Shown here: positions 11,297 through 21,900 of the stretch, in pieces
Position numbering within the stretch: position 1 is the stretch's first letter
How the letters are laid out: every line of letters starts with the position of its first letter
DNA from: Actinernus sp. WN-2022
Taxonomy: Eukaryota; Cnidaria; Anthozoa; Actiniaria; Actinernidae
Length of the DNA stretch: 64,000 nucleotides
Assembly: GCA_030867875.1 (NCBI GenBank)
Contig: JAOWCC010000906.1
Coordinates: 35,583-99,582 of the forward strand
Direction of reading: 5' to 3'
Notes under the pieces: generated by a model
What the model saw: only the letters and a program-made list of their open reading frames with translations
Database searches by the model: none
What the model was told of the DNA's origin: nothing
Made by a program: the position numbers and the translations under genes

Positions 11297-12373
11297 TCAG
11301 TTATATGGTTTCTTTCCAGAGTGTTTTCGAATATGTCGAGTTAGGTTACTAGACTGGCTGAAGCACTTTCCACACTGCTTACAATTATATGGCTTTTCTC
11401 TAGTGTGTATTCGATCATGTAGTTTTAGGTAACCACGCTGCTTGAAGCACTTTCCACACTGCTTACAAGTATATGGCTTCTCTTCAGTGTGTATTCGAAC
11501 ATGTAGTGTTAGGTGACTACGCTGCTTAAAGCACTTTCCACACTGCTTACAATTATATGGCTTTTCTCCAGAGTGCATTCGAATATGTTGAGTTAGGTTA
11601 CTAGACTGGCTGAAGCACTTTCCACACTGCTTACAATTATATGGCTTTTCTCTAGTGTGTATTCGATCATGTAGTTTTAGGTAACCACGCTGCTTGAAGC
11701 ACTTTCCACACTGCTTACAAGTATATGGCTTCTCTTCAGTGTGTATTCGAACATGTAGTGTTAGGTGACTACGCTGCTTAAAGCACTTTCCACACTGCTT
11801 ACAATTATATGGCTTTTCTCCAGAGTGCATTCGAACATGTTTAGTTAGGTGATCAGATCGCTTGAAGCACTTTCCACACTGTTCGCAATTATATGGCTTC
11901 TCTCCAGAATGTATTCGAACATGTTGAGTTAGGTGACCACGCTGCTTAAAGCACTTTCCACACTGCTTACAATTATATGGCTTCTCTCCAGAATGTATTG
12001 GAACATGTAGTTTTAGGTAATCAGACTTCTTGAAGCACTTCCCACACTGCTCACAATTATATGGCTTCTCTCCAGAGTGTATTCGAACATGTTGAGTTAG
12101 GTGACTAGACTGCTTGAAGCACTTTCCACACTGCTCACAATTATATGGCTTCTCTCCAGTGTGTATTCGAACATGATCTGTATGGTGACTAGACTTCTTG
12201 AAGCACTTCCCACACTGCTCACAATTATATGGCTTCTCTCCAGTGTGTATCCGAACATGATCTGTATGGTCAGGGAATGGCGTCTTATCCAGTTTCTCTG
12301 TTTGTGGACGTTTCTCGGTAGCATAGGATGGACTGCTATGAGCAGGAGCATGGGCCATTGTTTCCTTAGACAT
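11297..12373 (-). CDS. C2H2 zinc-finger protein, terminal coding exon (11 full fingers)
   Basis: The 358-residue frame starts at ATG 12373, right after a splice acceptor read on the minus strand (tttgctgtag then GACATG), so a 5' exon lies elsewhere. After a roughly 40-residue lead and one degenerate half-finger ([16 protein letters not shown]) come 11 complete fingers of the form CxQCGKCFxxxxxLxxHxxxH, each 28 residues, joined by TGEKPYN-type linkers. Such arrays bind DNA in the nucleus. Fingers 6-8 and 9-11 are almost the same three-finger block, a recent 252 bp duplication. The frame ends in TGA where the first cysteine of a further finger would fall. The sequence beyond (11296 down to about 11255) still resembles a finger, shifted and broken. 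The duplicate at 48470-49042 has exactly six fingers fewer. No KRAB, BTB or SCAN domain is visible. Confidence 0.85.
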   Translation of the reverse strand: MSKETMAHAPAHSSPSYATEKRPQTEKLDKTPFPDHTDHVRIHTGEKPYNCEQCGKCFKKSSHHTDHVRIHTGEKPYNCEQCGKCFKQSSHLTQHVRIHSGEKPYNCEQCGKCFKKSDYLKLHVPIHSGEKPYNCKQCGKCFKQRGHLTQHVRIHSGEKPYNCEQCGKCFKRSDHLTKHVRMHSGEKPYNCKQCGKCFKQRSHLTLHVRIHTEEKPYTCKQCGKCFKQRGYLKLHDRIHTREKPYNCKQCGKCFSQSSNLTQHIRMHSGEKPYNCKQCGKCFKQRSHLTLHVRIHTEEKPYTCKQCGKCFKQRGYLKLHDRIHTREKPYNCKQCGKCFSQSSNLTRHIRKHSGKKPYN

Positions 12374-12533
12374 GTCCTACAGCAAAGAACAGATTATTAT
12401 TATCAAACTCATTAATAATACCGCATCATGGAAAAACAAAGGCAATCAATTTGCGATAAGTAATCCGTAAATTCGGCCGAAATAGGTCGTATCGCCAAAA
12501 TAACTGAAAAACACGAATCTATACATCTAATAC

Positions 12534-12713
12534 TGGTATGTAATCAACTAAAGTCGATTGAGGTATGCTAACCGCCGTGGAACGTGAGTAGCAGCTGACG
12601 TTTCGAGCGCTAGCCCTTTTGCTCTGACGAAGGGCTAGCGCTCGAAACGTCAGCTGCTACTCACTTTCCACGGCGGTTAGCATACCTCAATCGACTTAGT
12701 TGATTACATACCA
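12534..12713. repeat. Perfect-arm foldback repeat, dispersed family
   Basis: Two arms of about 85 bases (cgattgaggtatgctaaccg and onward to gctagccctt) are nearly exact reverse complements around an 11-base loop. The core 'gacgaagggctagcgctcga' recurs at 49205-49382 (segmental duplicate) and, diverged, at 55294-55444 inside the Harbinger block. It is independently dispersed. It sits about 160 bases upstream of the zinc-finger exon. Confidence 0.9.
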
Positions 12714-14144
12714 GTGTTTATCTTCCCCGCCGACGCAGACCTAAAGTAGTTTTTACAGGAACTAGTTGCCTATCATATATACAACTAATATCCTATACAA
12801 AATTCGTATCCGTGCTTTTGTTAAGAAGCAATTATAATCAAAACATGGTAATGATATGATAATCAGTTATAATCAGTTTATAAGGAATGAAATAAGAAAG
12901 TGCAGTTGACCTTATTATGAATAAATATCGGAAAAGAATGATTTTGAGAATCAACGATTCCCACAGGTAAGGATTACAATTATGTCTAACACCAAGTTGG
13001 AATGCTTATAGTTACCCCTAGGTTGCCATTGTTGTACAGTACAGAAACTTGTATTCAAAATATAGTTAGTTAGCCAATCACAACGTTAGTCCTTCTCACT
13101 TGTTACGTTAAAAAAGGGCATGGCCCGTAACAAATGATTGCGACTTACAAGCAACAAAAGCATAGCATTAGTAAGTTTTAAAATATCATACTTTAAGCGA
13201 CAGTGGCCAGTTTTGAGGCTCGACGTTGTAATTTATTTATTGTTCTTGACCTGCTGTAAGTGCCCACGGTGTGTGGTCAAAAAGCTGTGGAAGCGAAATA
13301 AGTGTTAATACCTCAGCAACCGGGTGAAGCACTGGCACATGTAATGTAATGTAACATGACAACTGGATAGTGTGTTTTTCCACAATTTATTCAAATAACA
13401 AAGTTAAGCTGGACCACATGCAACCTGGCTTAAGGCCTCCATGGTGGAGAATACGCATCCAGTTACGGCAATCCGCGGGTACATACTTTTAATAGGCCTT
13501 ATGCAGGAAACACCGAGTCACGTGCTGATAAAATACTTCGTTAACAAATGAATTGAGCAGATGATCCCCATGGAAAAGGCGTTGCCGTGGATGCTGGAAA
13601 CGCTGTTTTAGAAAGATCGAAAATCGCTTGGAGGTAGAAAATAGCATTTACAAACAGGTTTTGCTAATAACACTACCGATACAAGTGCATTTAAATATAT
13701 GATTTAAGAGTATTTTTGTCCTCCAGTACAACCATGTGATTGCATTCCTGCAAAAGGCCCATTATCTCGTTCGCTTTGAACTGCCTTGCTGTCTTCATAG
13801 ACACAATCTTGATTTCACAGTTGCTGAAAGTGTTTTGAATTCCCCACTTTAGCAACGATAAGGGGGATGGGTTCTCCCTTCATGTAGGCAGACATGAATT
13901 ACTACCAAATTGTATTGTGTTCTATTGTATTGTGTATTTCGTTCTATTGTTTTGTATTGTGTTAATTCTGTATTTTGATAGCAATTCATGTGTTGCTTAC
14001 ATTATGGGACCACCAGGGGATTGGCCGAGTTCGGTTTCGCAAAGGTGTTTCGGATCGGTACTGGGGGCAGTCAATAGACTAGTTTACGGTTCATGCGTAG
14101 CTGTACAAATCGTTTGTCTATTTGGCGGGTAAGCGGATGTTAGA
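12714..14144. other. Noncoding stretch
   Basis: Shared with copy B (49385-50868), apart from a 46-base indel near 13066/49733 and small repeat-number changes near 13340 and 13380. No coding frame, RNA gene or clear element was recognised. A short run of 'ttgtattgtgttcta' repeats lies at 13912-13965. Confidence 0.4.
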
Positions 14145-14153
14145 CAATGGTGG

Positions 14154-14354
14154 CTAGGTACTTCATATGTTCTAGTACTTCATATGTTCTGTGTTCTAGT
14201 TCCCCTGTGTTTTCACTGTTTCCCTGTATTCTACTGCGTTCTACTGTGTTCTCCTGTGTAGAATACAGGAGAACACAGTAGAACGCAGTAGAATAACAGT
14301 AGAATTTAGAAATATATTCGGTACACAATATATATCATATATGAAGTACCTACC
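14154..14354. mobile_element. 201 bp MITE with 9 bp target duplication (Mutator-like)
   Basis: This is absent from copy B, where CAATGGTGG occurs once. In A that 9-mer flanks the insert at 14145-14153 and 14355-14363. The ends are inverted (taggtacttcatatg and catatatgaagtaccta). The middle is a tight palindrome of ttctactg, gttctactgtgttctcctgt and its complement. A 9-base duplication is characteristic of Mutator-like elements. Confidence 0.88.
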
Positions 14355-14679
14355 CAATGGTGGCCCGCCAGTTGAAACAGGACTTGAACTGCGCATGAGC
14401 AGTAAACTGATCTACTGCGATTTTTGCCACGTTTCTTTGTATTCTTCAATTAACTATCCCCAGTAACGATCCCAAACTCCTACTCGTTTCTAAAGTAATT
14501 AACATGATCTCACTATAAGATTTCACACCCGCAAAGATATCACCGTTACATTACTCGCTTTTAAACACTCTTAGTAAGATTCTGTTTTTAAAACCAAATA
14601 TATGCTCTCAGCATGCCGTGAGAAACACTCTTTCGGATACCTTAACGAAATATGAAACTGATGTGCATTGAGATATGAT

Positions 14680-14722
14680 GAAATAAAACAGACAGACAGA
14701 CAGACAGATAGATAGAGACAGC
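14680..14722. repeat. GACA/GATA microsatellite
   Basis: Tandem 'cagacaga' units pass into 'gatagata'. The unit number differs in copy B at about 51484-51507. Confidence 0.8.
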
Positions 14723-15424
14723 AAAGTGCAAAAACTTTGACCCCCCGCACCTCAACTATATAACTAGATCGGGTGCATTATGGGTAGGAGTAAGTTCATT
14801 AAAATGCAATTACAGCCGCGCGCGTTTCCAAATCATCATAGCGAAGACTTGTGTAGTTCATTTATAGTTCAAGAATTTATCAAGAATACAACACATTTAC
14901 TTGGAACAGGCAGGAAATCTCAAAGTAAAGTAAATGCACTCTATTTACTGTTTGGTCATATATTTTTCCTGATTCAGTTATGAATTAATGTTAGCAGAAC
15001 GTAACCTGATAGTTCCCTATCATGCCGAATTTCATCTGGGAAGCAAGAATTCCGTTTCGCGGAAAATTGAAGAGATTAAAATAGCTAAAAGGTTTACACA
15101 ATTTATAAATTTATTGACAACAAATCATAATACATTTAATTGTTTTGATTGAGAAACGGTAGAAATCAACGTACCCCATATCATTGCCATATTTTATGGT
15201 ACTAAACGATTCTAAAAATTTCTAATAAACTCTTAGTTATTCCTCTTGAAATTCTCTTATCCAGTTTTATTCAATGTTCGGCGGGATCCTGTTTTGATGG
15301 TATAATTGTTTAGTGAATGCTTTTACGAAAGGTAATGTTCGATAATTCTTGGTTTCGCATCGCTGAATGTTTTTTATTATTATTTCTATGCTATTTAAAT
15401 CTCAAGTCTGACGAAACTGTTTAT

Positions 15425-16985
15425 CATTTGCAGCTCCAAACAATAGTAGTTTGTGAATTTCTTCTCAATCCATCGGGTCAGCTAAAAATAAACATTACAC
15501 ACAGCAGTTATTCAGTAAAGAAAACGATTCGATGGTCAAATCTTACGTTACACTATAAAGTGTTAATTTTGCTTTGTTGAAACGTTTTTAACTATAAGTC
15601 AGGCTCTTGTGCATTCTGTGCAGTCAGCTCTGTACATAGAATCCTTTCATTCTGCTCTTTGAAACGTTATATATGTCTAATAACACTGATCAGCTCAGTC
15701 TCCACAGAATAATTTTTTTATCGCTCTCAGTTTTGGTTTATAGAATCACTGACAACAAATGTAGAATATCAAAGTTTCAAACGAATTGATATTGGCCCTG
15801 AACCAACAGATCAGGTGTAATCATGTCTCCTCTACATGGGCTATCTCGATATTTTAGGTCATCAGAAGATCTAACAGCAGCTTCAAAAATAGCTCTGAAT
15901 TCACGCTTCGAACCTGAAACTTCGGCATGATCATTTCCCGTTCTCTTTCCGCCGACCAGGGATATGTTATGTTCTGCAAATATTCGACCTATTCGACCTA
16001 ACAGTAAATATATAGAGTGTATTTAAATACTCAGGTTACTTTTAAGCTTTCCTGCCTGTCCTGAGTAAAAGTGTTGTATTCTAGAAGAATTCTTGAACTT
16101 TAAATCAACTACATAAGTCTTCGCTATAATGATTTGCAAACGCGCGCGGATATCGGCTGCAGTTGCATTTTAACGAACTTTACTTCTACCCATAATGCAC
16201 CCAATATAGTTATATAGTTGAGGTGCGCGTTTGCAAATCGTCATAGCGAAGACTTATGCAGTTGATTTAAAGTTCAAGATTTCATCTAGAATACAACATT
16301 TTTACTCGGGACAGGCAGGACAGCTTAAAGTAACCTGAGTATTTAAATGCACTCTATATATTTACTGTTAGGTCGAATATTTGCAGAACATAACATATCC
16401 ATGGTTGGCGGAAAGAGAACGGGAAATGATCATGCCGAAGTTTCAGGTTCGAAGCGTGAATTCAAAGCTATTTGTGAAGCTGTTAGGAGATCTTCTGATG
16501 ACCTAAAATATCGAGAAAACCCACGAAGAGGAGACATGATTACACCTGATCTGTGGGTTCAGGGCAAATATCAATTCGTTTGAAACTTTGACATTCTACA
16601 TTTGTTGTCAGTGATTCTATAAACTAAAACTGAGAGCGATGAAAAACTGAATTCAGCTCGATATCAGCGCTGTTATTCCGTTCTCTGTCTTCTACTTCTG
16701 TGGAGACTGAGCTGATCAGTGTTATTAGACTGATATAACGTTTCAAAGAGCAGAATGAAAGGATTCATATGTACTGACCGGAGCTAACCGGATGCACAAA
16801 CTGCACAAGAGCCTGGCTTATAGTTGGAAAACGTATCGACAAAGCAAAATAAACACTTTTTAGTTTAACGTAAGGAAACCTCTTACAGTTTGAACATCGA
16901 ATCATTTTGTTTAACCGCTGTGTGTAATGTTTATTTTTAGCTGATCCCGATGAGACGAAATTCACAATCTGAGAAAAAACTGCGG
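15425..16985. repeat. 1.56 kb palindrome from an inverted repeat family
   Basis: The left arm, about 15425-16195, is the inverted copy of the right arm, about 16210-16985. For example, tgacaacaaatgtagaatat at 15749 pairs with atattctacatttgttgtca-type sequence near 16595. A third, more diverged direct copy begins at about 14780. The frames at 16347-16583 (plus) and 16765-16965 (minus) lie in this repeat and are not recognised. Copy B has only a single right-arm copy (57031-57680), separated from the 14780-like part by the Harbinger block. Confidence 0.85.
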
Positions 16986-18252
16986 CAATATAATTACAAA
17001 ATGAAACTTCGAAAATGAAATATTCAAAGGTTTGTCGTGGCTCGTTATCTACGAAATTAGGAAACTAGAATTCACAATAAAGTGATGTTGTTAAATGGGA
17101 CCATAGCTGCTAACGTGTTTGGTTTAATGACGAAGCTATAATAAACAGTTTCGACACAATTATGAAATTTAAATAGCATACAAAATACATTTTAAGAATG
17201 AAAGAAAACTGTGCAACAATAATAAGAACATTCAGCGATGCGAATCCAAGAATTATCGAACGTACCTTTCATAAAAGCATTTACTAAAAAAAGTACTTCA
17301 ATCGACCATTCAGCTCCACCTTGGAAATGTCCCTTAACCAGCAATCAGCGCGTGCTGGATGCTGCTAATGGGCAACGTTCGAGACCTCAAACATTCTGCT
17401 TGATAACGAGGTTTTCAGGAGTAAACAAAAGAAATCCTTTCCTCTTTTGTAAAAAAAAAGACGTCATTTTTTGATGTTTTGGAGAGGGCCAAGATTTTTT
17501 TGGGCTGATGTTTTGAGGAGGGCCAACATTTTTGGGTACTCGTTTTAGATATTTTACCGGCCCTCCCCCCCCCCTCCCAGTAATTAATGACCGCTCCCTA
17601 AACTAGAAATAACAGTGGGTGAAAGTGCGACCAACTGATATTATTGTCTTTCAATATATATATGGGTGATTTGTAAATTTTGAATTAAAAAGCTTTTCAT
17701 GAGATTACGCAGGAAATAATGTGAGTCAATAAGAGGAAATCGCATGAACGTGAGTTCTACACGGGATTTAAAAGAACTGAGTGATGATTTTGAAAGTTCT
17801 AATAATTGCACGAGCCTTTAATTTGAGAACTTTCGAAATATCACTAGTGCCTATAAATCAAGTATAGCACGAGCAGTTCATGCGATATTTTGTGTATAAT
17901 ATAATGAGCAAACATTTGCTAAGGGCACTCGACTGTGCATTCAATAACCTTTAGATGCACTCATCATTCACCAATCAGAATCCAGATATTTTGTTGAGTA
18001 TATTATAAGTTTCTGTATAGATATAAGTTAACAAAACTGATATTTTCTTAAATGTAAAAATGGAAGTCTATTTATGAAATGCACAAAACAATTGATACAA
18101 TGTCATAATTCCTTGGCTTGACAAGTCCTGCTGAGTTTCTGTTGTGGGACATCCACGATTTGTTCTCATACTGCAGTAAAACCTCGGTTTTAAAATATAG
18201 AATTGATAGATGAAAACGGCTAAAGTTAACAAGTTGCACCGTAAATACGTTG

Positions 18253-18510
18253 TCGGTAAGTGGTTGGTAAGTGGTTGGTAAGTGGTTGGTAAGTGGTTGG
18301 TAAGTGGTCGGTATGTGGTCGGTAAGTGGTCGGTAAGTGGTTGGTAAGTGGTCGGTAAGTGGTTGGTAAGCTGTCGGTAAGCTGTCGGTAAGTGGTTGGT
18401 AAGCTGTTGGTAAGCTGTTGGCAAGCTGTTGGTAAGCTGTTGGTAAGCTGTCGGTAAGCTGTCGGTAAGCTGTCGGTAAGCTGTCGGTAAGCTGTCGGTA
18501 AGTGGTTGAC
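18253..18510. repeat. 11 bp minisatellite, GGTAAGTGGTT / GGTAAGCTGTC
   Basis: About 23 tandem 11-base units of two alternating types, GGTAAGTGG(T/C)(T/C) and GGTAAGCTGT(C/T). Units of the first type carry GGTAAGT, a consensus 5' splice site. Read on the minus strand the array is open and encodes an 11-residue periodic peptide (LPTAYRQLTN-like), which I regard as incidental. A related array, with the same flank in inverted order, is at 20276-20400. Confidence 0.92.
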
Positions 18511-18935
18511 TCATTTGAACCAAAATATGCTTTATACCTTCTTAATTTTCCAACGTTCTGGCAACGATAAACCGCTTCGAAAACAGATAACGATTAAAAT
18601 ATCCGCGGCACTCACTGTTGGGCCTCTCCTGTTGTGTCAAAAACCACAAAATCAGTCTGAATGCGCATGAATCGTTATCTCATACTGGCTCAAGAATATT
18701 TTCAACCAAAATACGCTTAATAGCTTCCAAAGTTTCCAACGTTGTGACAACGATAAACCCCTTCGATACAGTGCGATCTCACGGCAAATTAACAGATAAC
18801 TACAGTATTGTGCTAAAGTCATGCAAACATATTACGACGAATTTCGCTCTTAATGTTCCTACGAATGCCAACGCGAATTCGAATTCATGACAAACAGTTT
18901 TACAAACGTACAGTAAAATGGTTTTGGAAAATACC

Positions 18936-19873
18936 TACCCTGGGTTCCAGAGGTTCTACCTCTCTCGCCGAATTTATTAAGGCGCGAAGCGACGAGCGAG
19001 GGAAAGAACCTCTGGTGGCGCGAGCTGCAAGTCTCACTTCCATGTTCCGAGTAGATACAGATTCTGTATGTAGCAGCTAATTGGTCAGTTATAATTAGCA
19101 TACTTTCATTGAAGGTGATTTGCTAAATCTACTCAGGGTGACGAAAACCGGTTTTGTTGCACGGCCAGTAGCTCAAACCAACATGTTTTCGAAATTAAAA
19201 TCTCAACTTCTCGCAGTCTGAATTCCCACGTGCAATCAGTCAGGCGTGTTAGTCTCGATTTTTGACAGGCCTGTCAAAATCGCTGAGTGAAGTTTTGAAG
19301 TGAGATTTGAAGCAACTTACAGGAGCTCTCGTGTAAAGCTTGAAAGGCTGGCAGTTCCTTATTTAAAGTTTCTTTGAATTTCTCTAACTTCTCCAACAGT
19401 CTTACACATTTTAGACAGATGACAGAGGAATAACTTTCGTCCTTCTGCAGCTCCCGACCAAGAACGGTGGCGAGGCGTTCTGCTATGCGGTGTTCCTGAG
19501 ATTTACGGCCAACGAAAATGTCGTATTTCCCTAACCCAAGAATAAGCGTGTTTGTGTTGCAAATTCTACAAAAATGATTACAGTTATATGCCGATTTTAT
19601 CGGTGTTTTTGGCTTATTTATCGTGTTTTTGTGTATCGAAATCGACCTTGCGGAACTTGTCAACATTGCACTTCGGCAAAGTGACAGATCGGTGAGTCAT
19701 TTGCATATCAAACCGGTTTGGCAAGTAGTTTTAATTGTTTCAACATGGAAATGAGACTTGCAGCTCGCGCTACCAGAGGTTCTTTCCCTCGCTCGTCGCT
19801 TCGCTCCTCGATGGCGGCGCTTCGCGCCTTAATAAATTCGGCGAGAGAGGTAGAACCTCTGGAACCCAGGGTA
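18936..19873. mobile_element. Pack-MULE-like element carrying a ZAD-like exon
   Basis: Long inverted ends of about 110 bases (taccctgggttccagaggtt and onward to gcgagctgcaagtctca) lie at 18936-19045 and 19743-19873. The right arm has a roughly 20-base extra segment (ctcgatggcggcgcttcg). The flanking 9-mers, GAAAATACC (18927-18935) and GTAAATACC (19874-19882), match at 8 of 9 positions. Long inverted ends plus a 9-base duplication fit a Mutator-like element. The interior holds a ZAD-like exon and no transposase. A second partial terminus (accctgcgtaccagagg) follows at about 19880. Confidence 0.7.
19321..19666 (-). CDS. ZAD-like zinc-binding exon inside a transposon
   Basis: The frame starts at ATG 19666 and, read on the minus strand, reaches a splice donor (gagctcct then GTAAGT) at 19321/19320. 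Without splicing it would run on to a stop at 19274. The encoded 115 or so residues hold CRIC near residue 34, then GKYDIFVGRKSQEHRIAERL, LGRELQKDESYSSVICLKC and a helix-like KLEKFKETL. Two CxxC pairs about 50 residues apart, with hydrophobic and DxxS-IC spacing, match the layout of the zinc-finger-associated (ZAD) domain, a dimerisation module usually placed before C2H2 fingers. No fingers follow here. The frame lies wholly within inverted ends of a Mutator-like element, so it looks like a captured first exon. Whether it is expressed is unknown. Confidence 0.55.
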
Positions 19874-20275
19874 GTAAATACCCTGCGTACCAGAGGCGTC
19901 AAAAAGTCAGGATTCTAAAATAATAGATTTGCCGCAGTTTGCCGCAGTTAAAGAACACGTGATATCACGTGGGAATCCAAGATGGCGCGGGTTCATTAAT
20001 TTACGGAGTTGAATCGAGAATATGCTGCAAAGAAGAAAAGACAGATTATTGAGTACACTGTTTTCATCAATATCCAACTATCTACAACGTAGTAAGAATA
20101 CGCTATTGACAAATTCCATTCTAACATTGGAAAGCTACGTGATATCAAGAGCGTAGCGAGTATTTACGCACTACGCACACTTTGAGTTTGAGACGAAAAT
20201 TCCCTGTTTGTACTATCAGCTGGATTTTACTTTGAGACGAAAATTCCCTGTGGAAACCATTCGTCAAGTACTGTC

Positions 20276-20400
20276 GGTAAGCTGTCGGTAAGCAGTTGGT
20301 AAGTGGTTGGTAAGCGGTTGGTAAGCTTTCGGTAAGCTGTCGGTAAGCTGTTGGTAAGTGGTCGGCCGACCACTTACCGACAACAAATTTACGGTGCAAC
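20276..20400. repeat. 11 bp minisatellite, second array with inverted tail
   Basis: Units of GGTAAGCTGTC/GGTAAGTGGTT run to a palindromic turn (gtaagtggtcggccgaccacttac at 20354-20377). They then read into 'ttgtcggtaag...cggctaaag', the reverse complement of the unique flank at 18213-18260. The array is therefore a small foldback relative of the one at 18253. Confidence 0.85.
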
Positions 20401-20504
20401 TTGTTCACTTTAGCCGATGAAAACATTAACAACTGAAATAATACAGCGGTTATTTCAATGTAGAATTCTAATAATAAATATAATCGCTTTGAAACTATAT
20501 ACGC

Positions 20505-20835
20505 ACACTCGATGCACATACAGGTGTTCATAACATAATAGTCACACAGTATAGTACAGAAGAAACAACGGGTCAAACCAACGATCGTTTCTCGCCAAGA
20601 TTTGACTAAGTTCGACACGATCAAACAACCGGGGTTCAAGCTTTGATAGATTGTGCATGCTAGATCCAGGTGTTCATAATAATTCTCATAGTCATACACT
20701 AAGCCGTTTCCACTCAGCAGTATTCTTAGTACAGAAGAAACACCGGGTCAAACCAACGATCGTTTTTCGCCAACATTTGACTAAGTTCGACCCGATCAAA
20801 CAGCCGGGTTCAAGCTTTGATAGATTGTACATGCA
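20505..20835. repeat. Tandem duplication of about 160-190 bp
   Basis: The segment with 'aggtgttcata', 'agtacagaagaaac', 'gggtcaaaccaacgatcgtt', 'ttcaagctttgatagattgt' occurs at about 20521-20658 and again at about 20669-20832. The second copy has an insertion of about 30 bases. No coding sequence was recognised. Confidence 0.85.
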
Positions 20836-21900
20836 TTATTTAAAAAAAAACACGTTACAAAACGGTAACAATACTACTTACCTTAGTGAATAGATTCAAT
20901 ACGAAGGCCAAACGACGAAATCCATTTGAGTCGGTATTTGTGGCCCCTTTATCATTTAGCTACCGATCATCCAAGCAGCTTTCGAGCGATGTACGACCTA
21001 CTTGGGCCCGATTGAAACTTCCCTATCGTAGCTATAACTAGTCAGATGCTCGGAGGCCATTTCTGCTTGGAGACAAAGGTCGGTGCAGCGGACCAATCAG
21101 TCAGCAGCATTCTGCCACGTGATCACACAGCTGATCCATATATATACTTGCGAAAAGACCCTCAAGAAGGGAGGTTTTAAATTAATAGGAGTAACGGAGA
21201 GTGAGATCGGATAGGTGTGGCCACATAATCGTAAGGTTGGTCTGCACCCTCCGAGTTCTCGGCTGGTCGGGCCCGACCGAGCTAACAAATCAACAAACGC
21301 ATCCAAGCAAAGATCGGTAGGTGTGGCCCCATGCAGCCATTATATTAATGAATATACCTTATGAACAGAATGACCTCGTTCTCAAATGTTTAAACAACCA
21401 ACTAACTAAACACGCTGACACATACAACACTAGGTTTTGAATAGTTCCCTTATGAATAGAACTTACATGTAGTCTACCCCTCATGACGGGTCGAGTCGAA
21501 TCGTACGATTCGAGTCGGTTCGTCACTCATACACAACCCCTGACAATCCATATCTTACTTTAATGTACATGCATTCCATGTTTTACGACCTGACCTCCTA
21601 TAAGACGGATCGTTTACATCTCAGCGCATAATGGGTCCAGACTATTTCTCAGATGGGTTGTGAAGCCATCACGGTTTGACCTTATGGCTGTAGTTCTACG
21701 CCATCTCTTTTGCACTACCCGAAACTCTTTAGAAAGCTGGCTACAAAGCTGTCATATACTTGCAAAATGTGTCAGAATATCACCAAACATATCATTCAGA
21801 CCTGGACACTTTATCTTATCCAGCCAGGCTTACAAAGGCCACATCCCTCCCTGGAAATCTGTCAACTGATTGCCATTGCAGTGCATGCATGTGTCGGCAT
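20836..21900. other. Noncoding stretch in the A-only block
   Basis: No gene is evident. A short palindrome, cgagtcgaatcgtacgattcgagtcg-like, lies at 21491-21516. Short frames on both strands around 21660-22116 lack recognisable domains. Confidence 0.35.

Noticed and set aside
12101..12415. Plus-strand frames opposite the zinc-finger exon (also 48854-49084)
   Set aside because: They are antisense shadows of the periodic 84 bp finger units.
18253..18510. CRISPR-like array
   Set aside because: Units are 11 bp and contiguous with no spacers, in a eukaryotic context.
18068..18523. 151-codon minus-strand frame encoding LPTAYRQLTN-type repeats
   Set aside because: The frame exists because an 11 bp minisatellite has no stop on that strand. 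The flanking non-repeat part has no recognisable domain.
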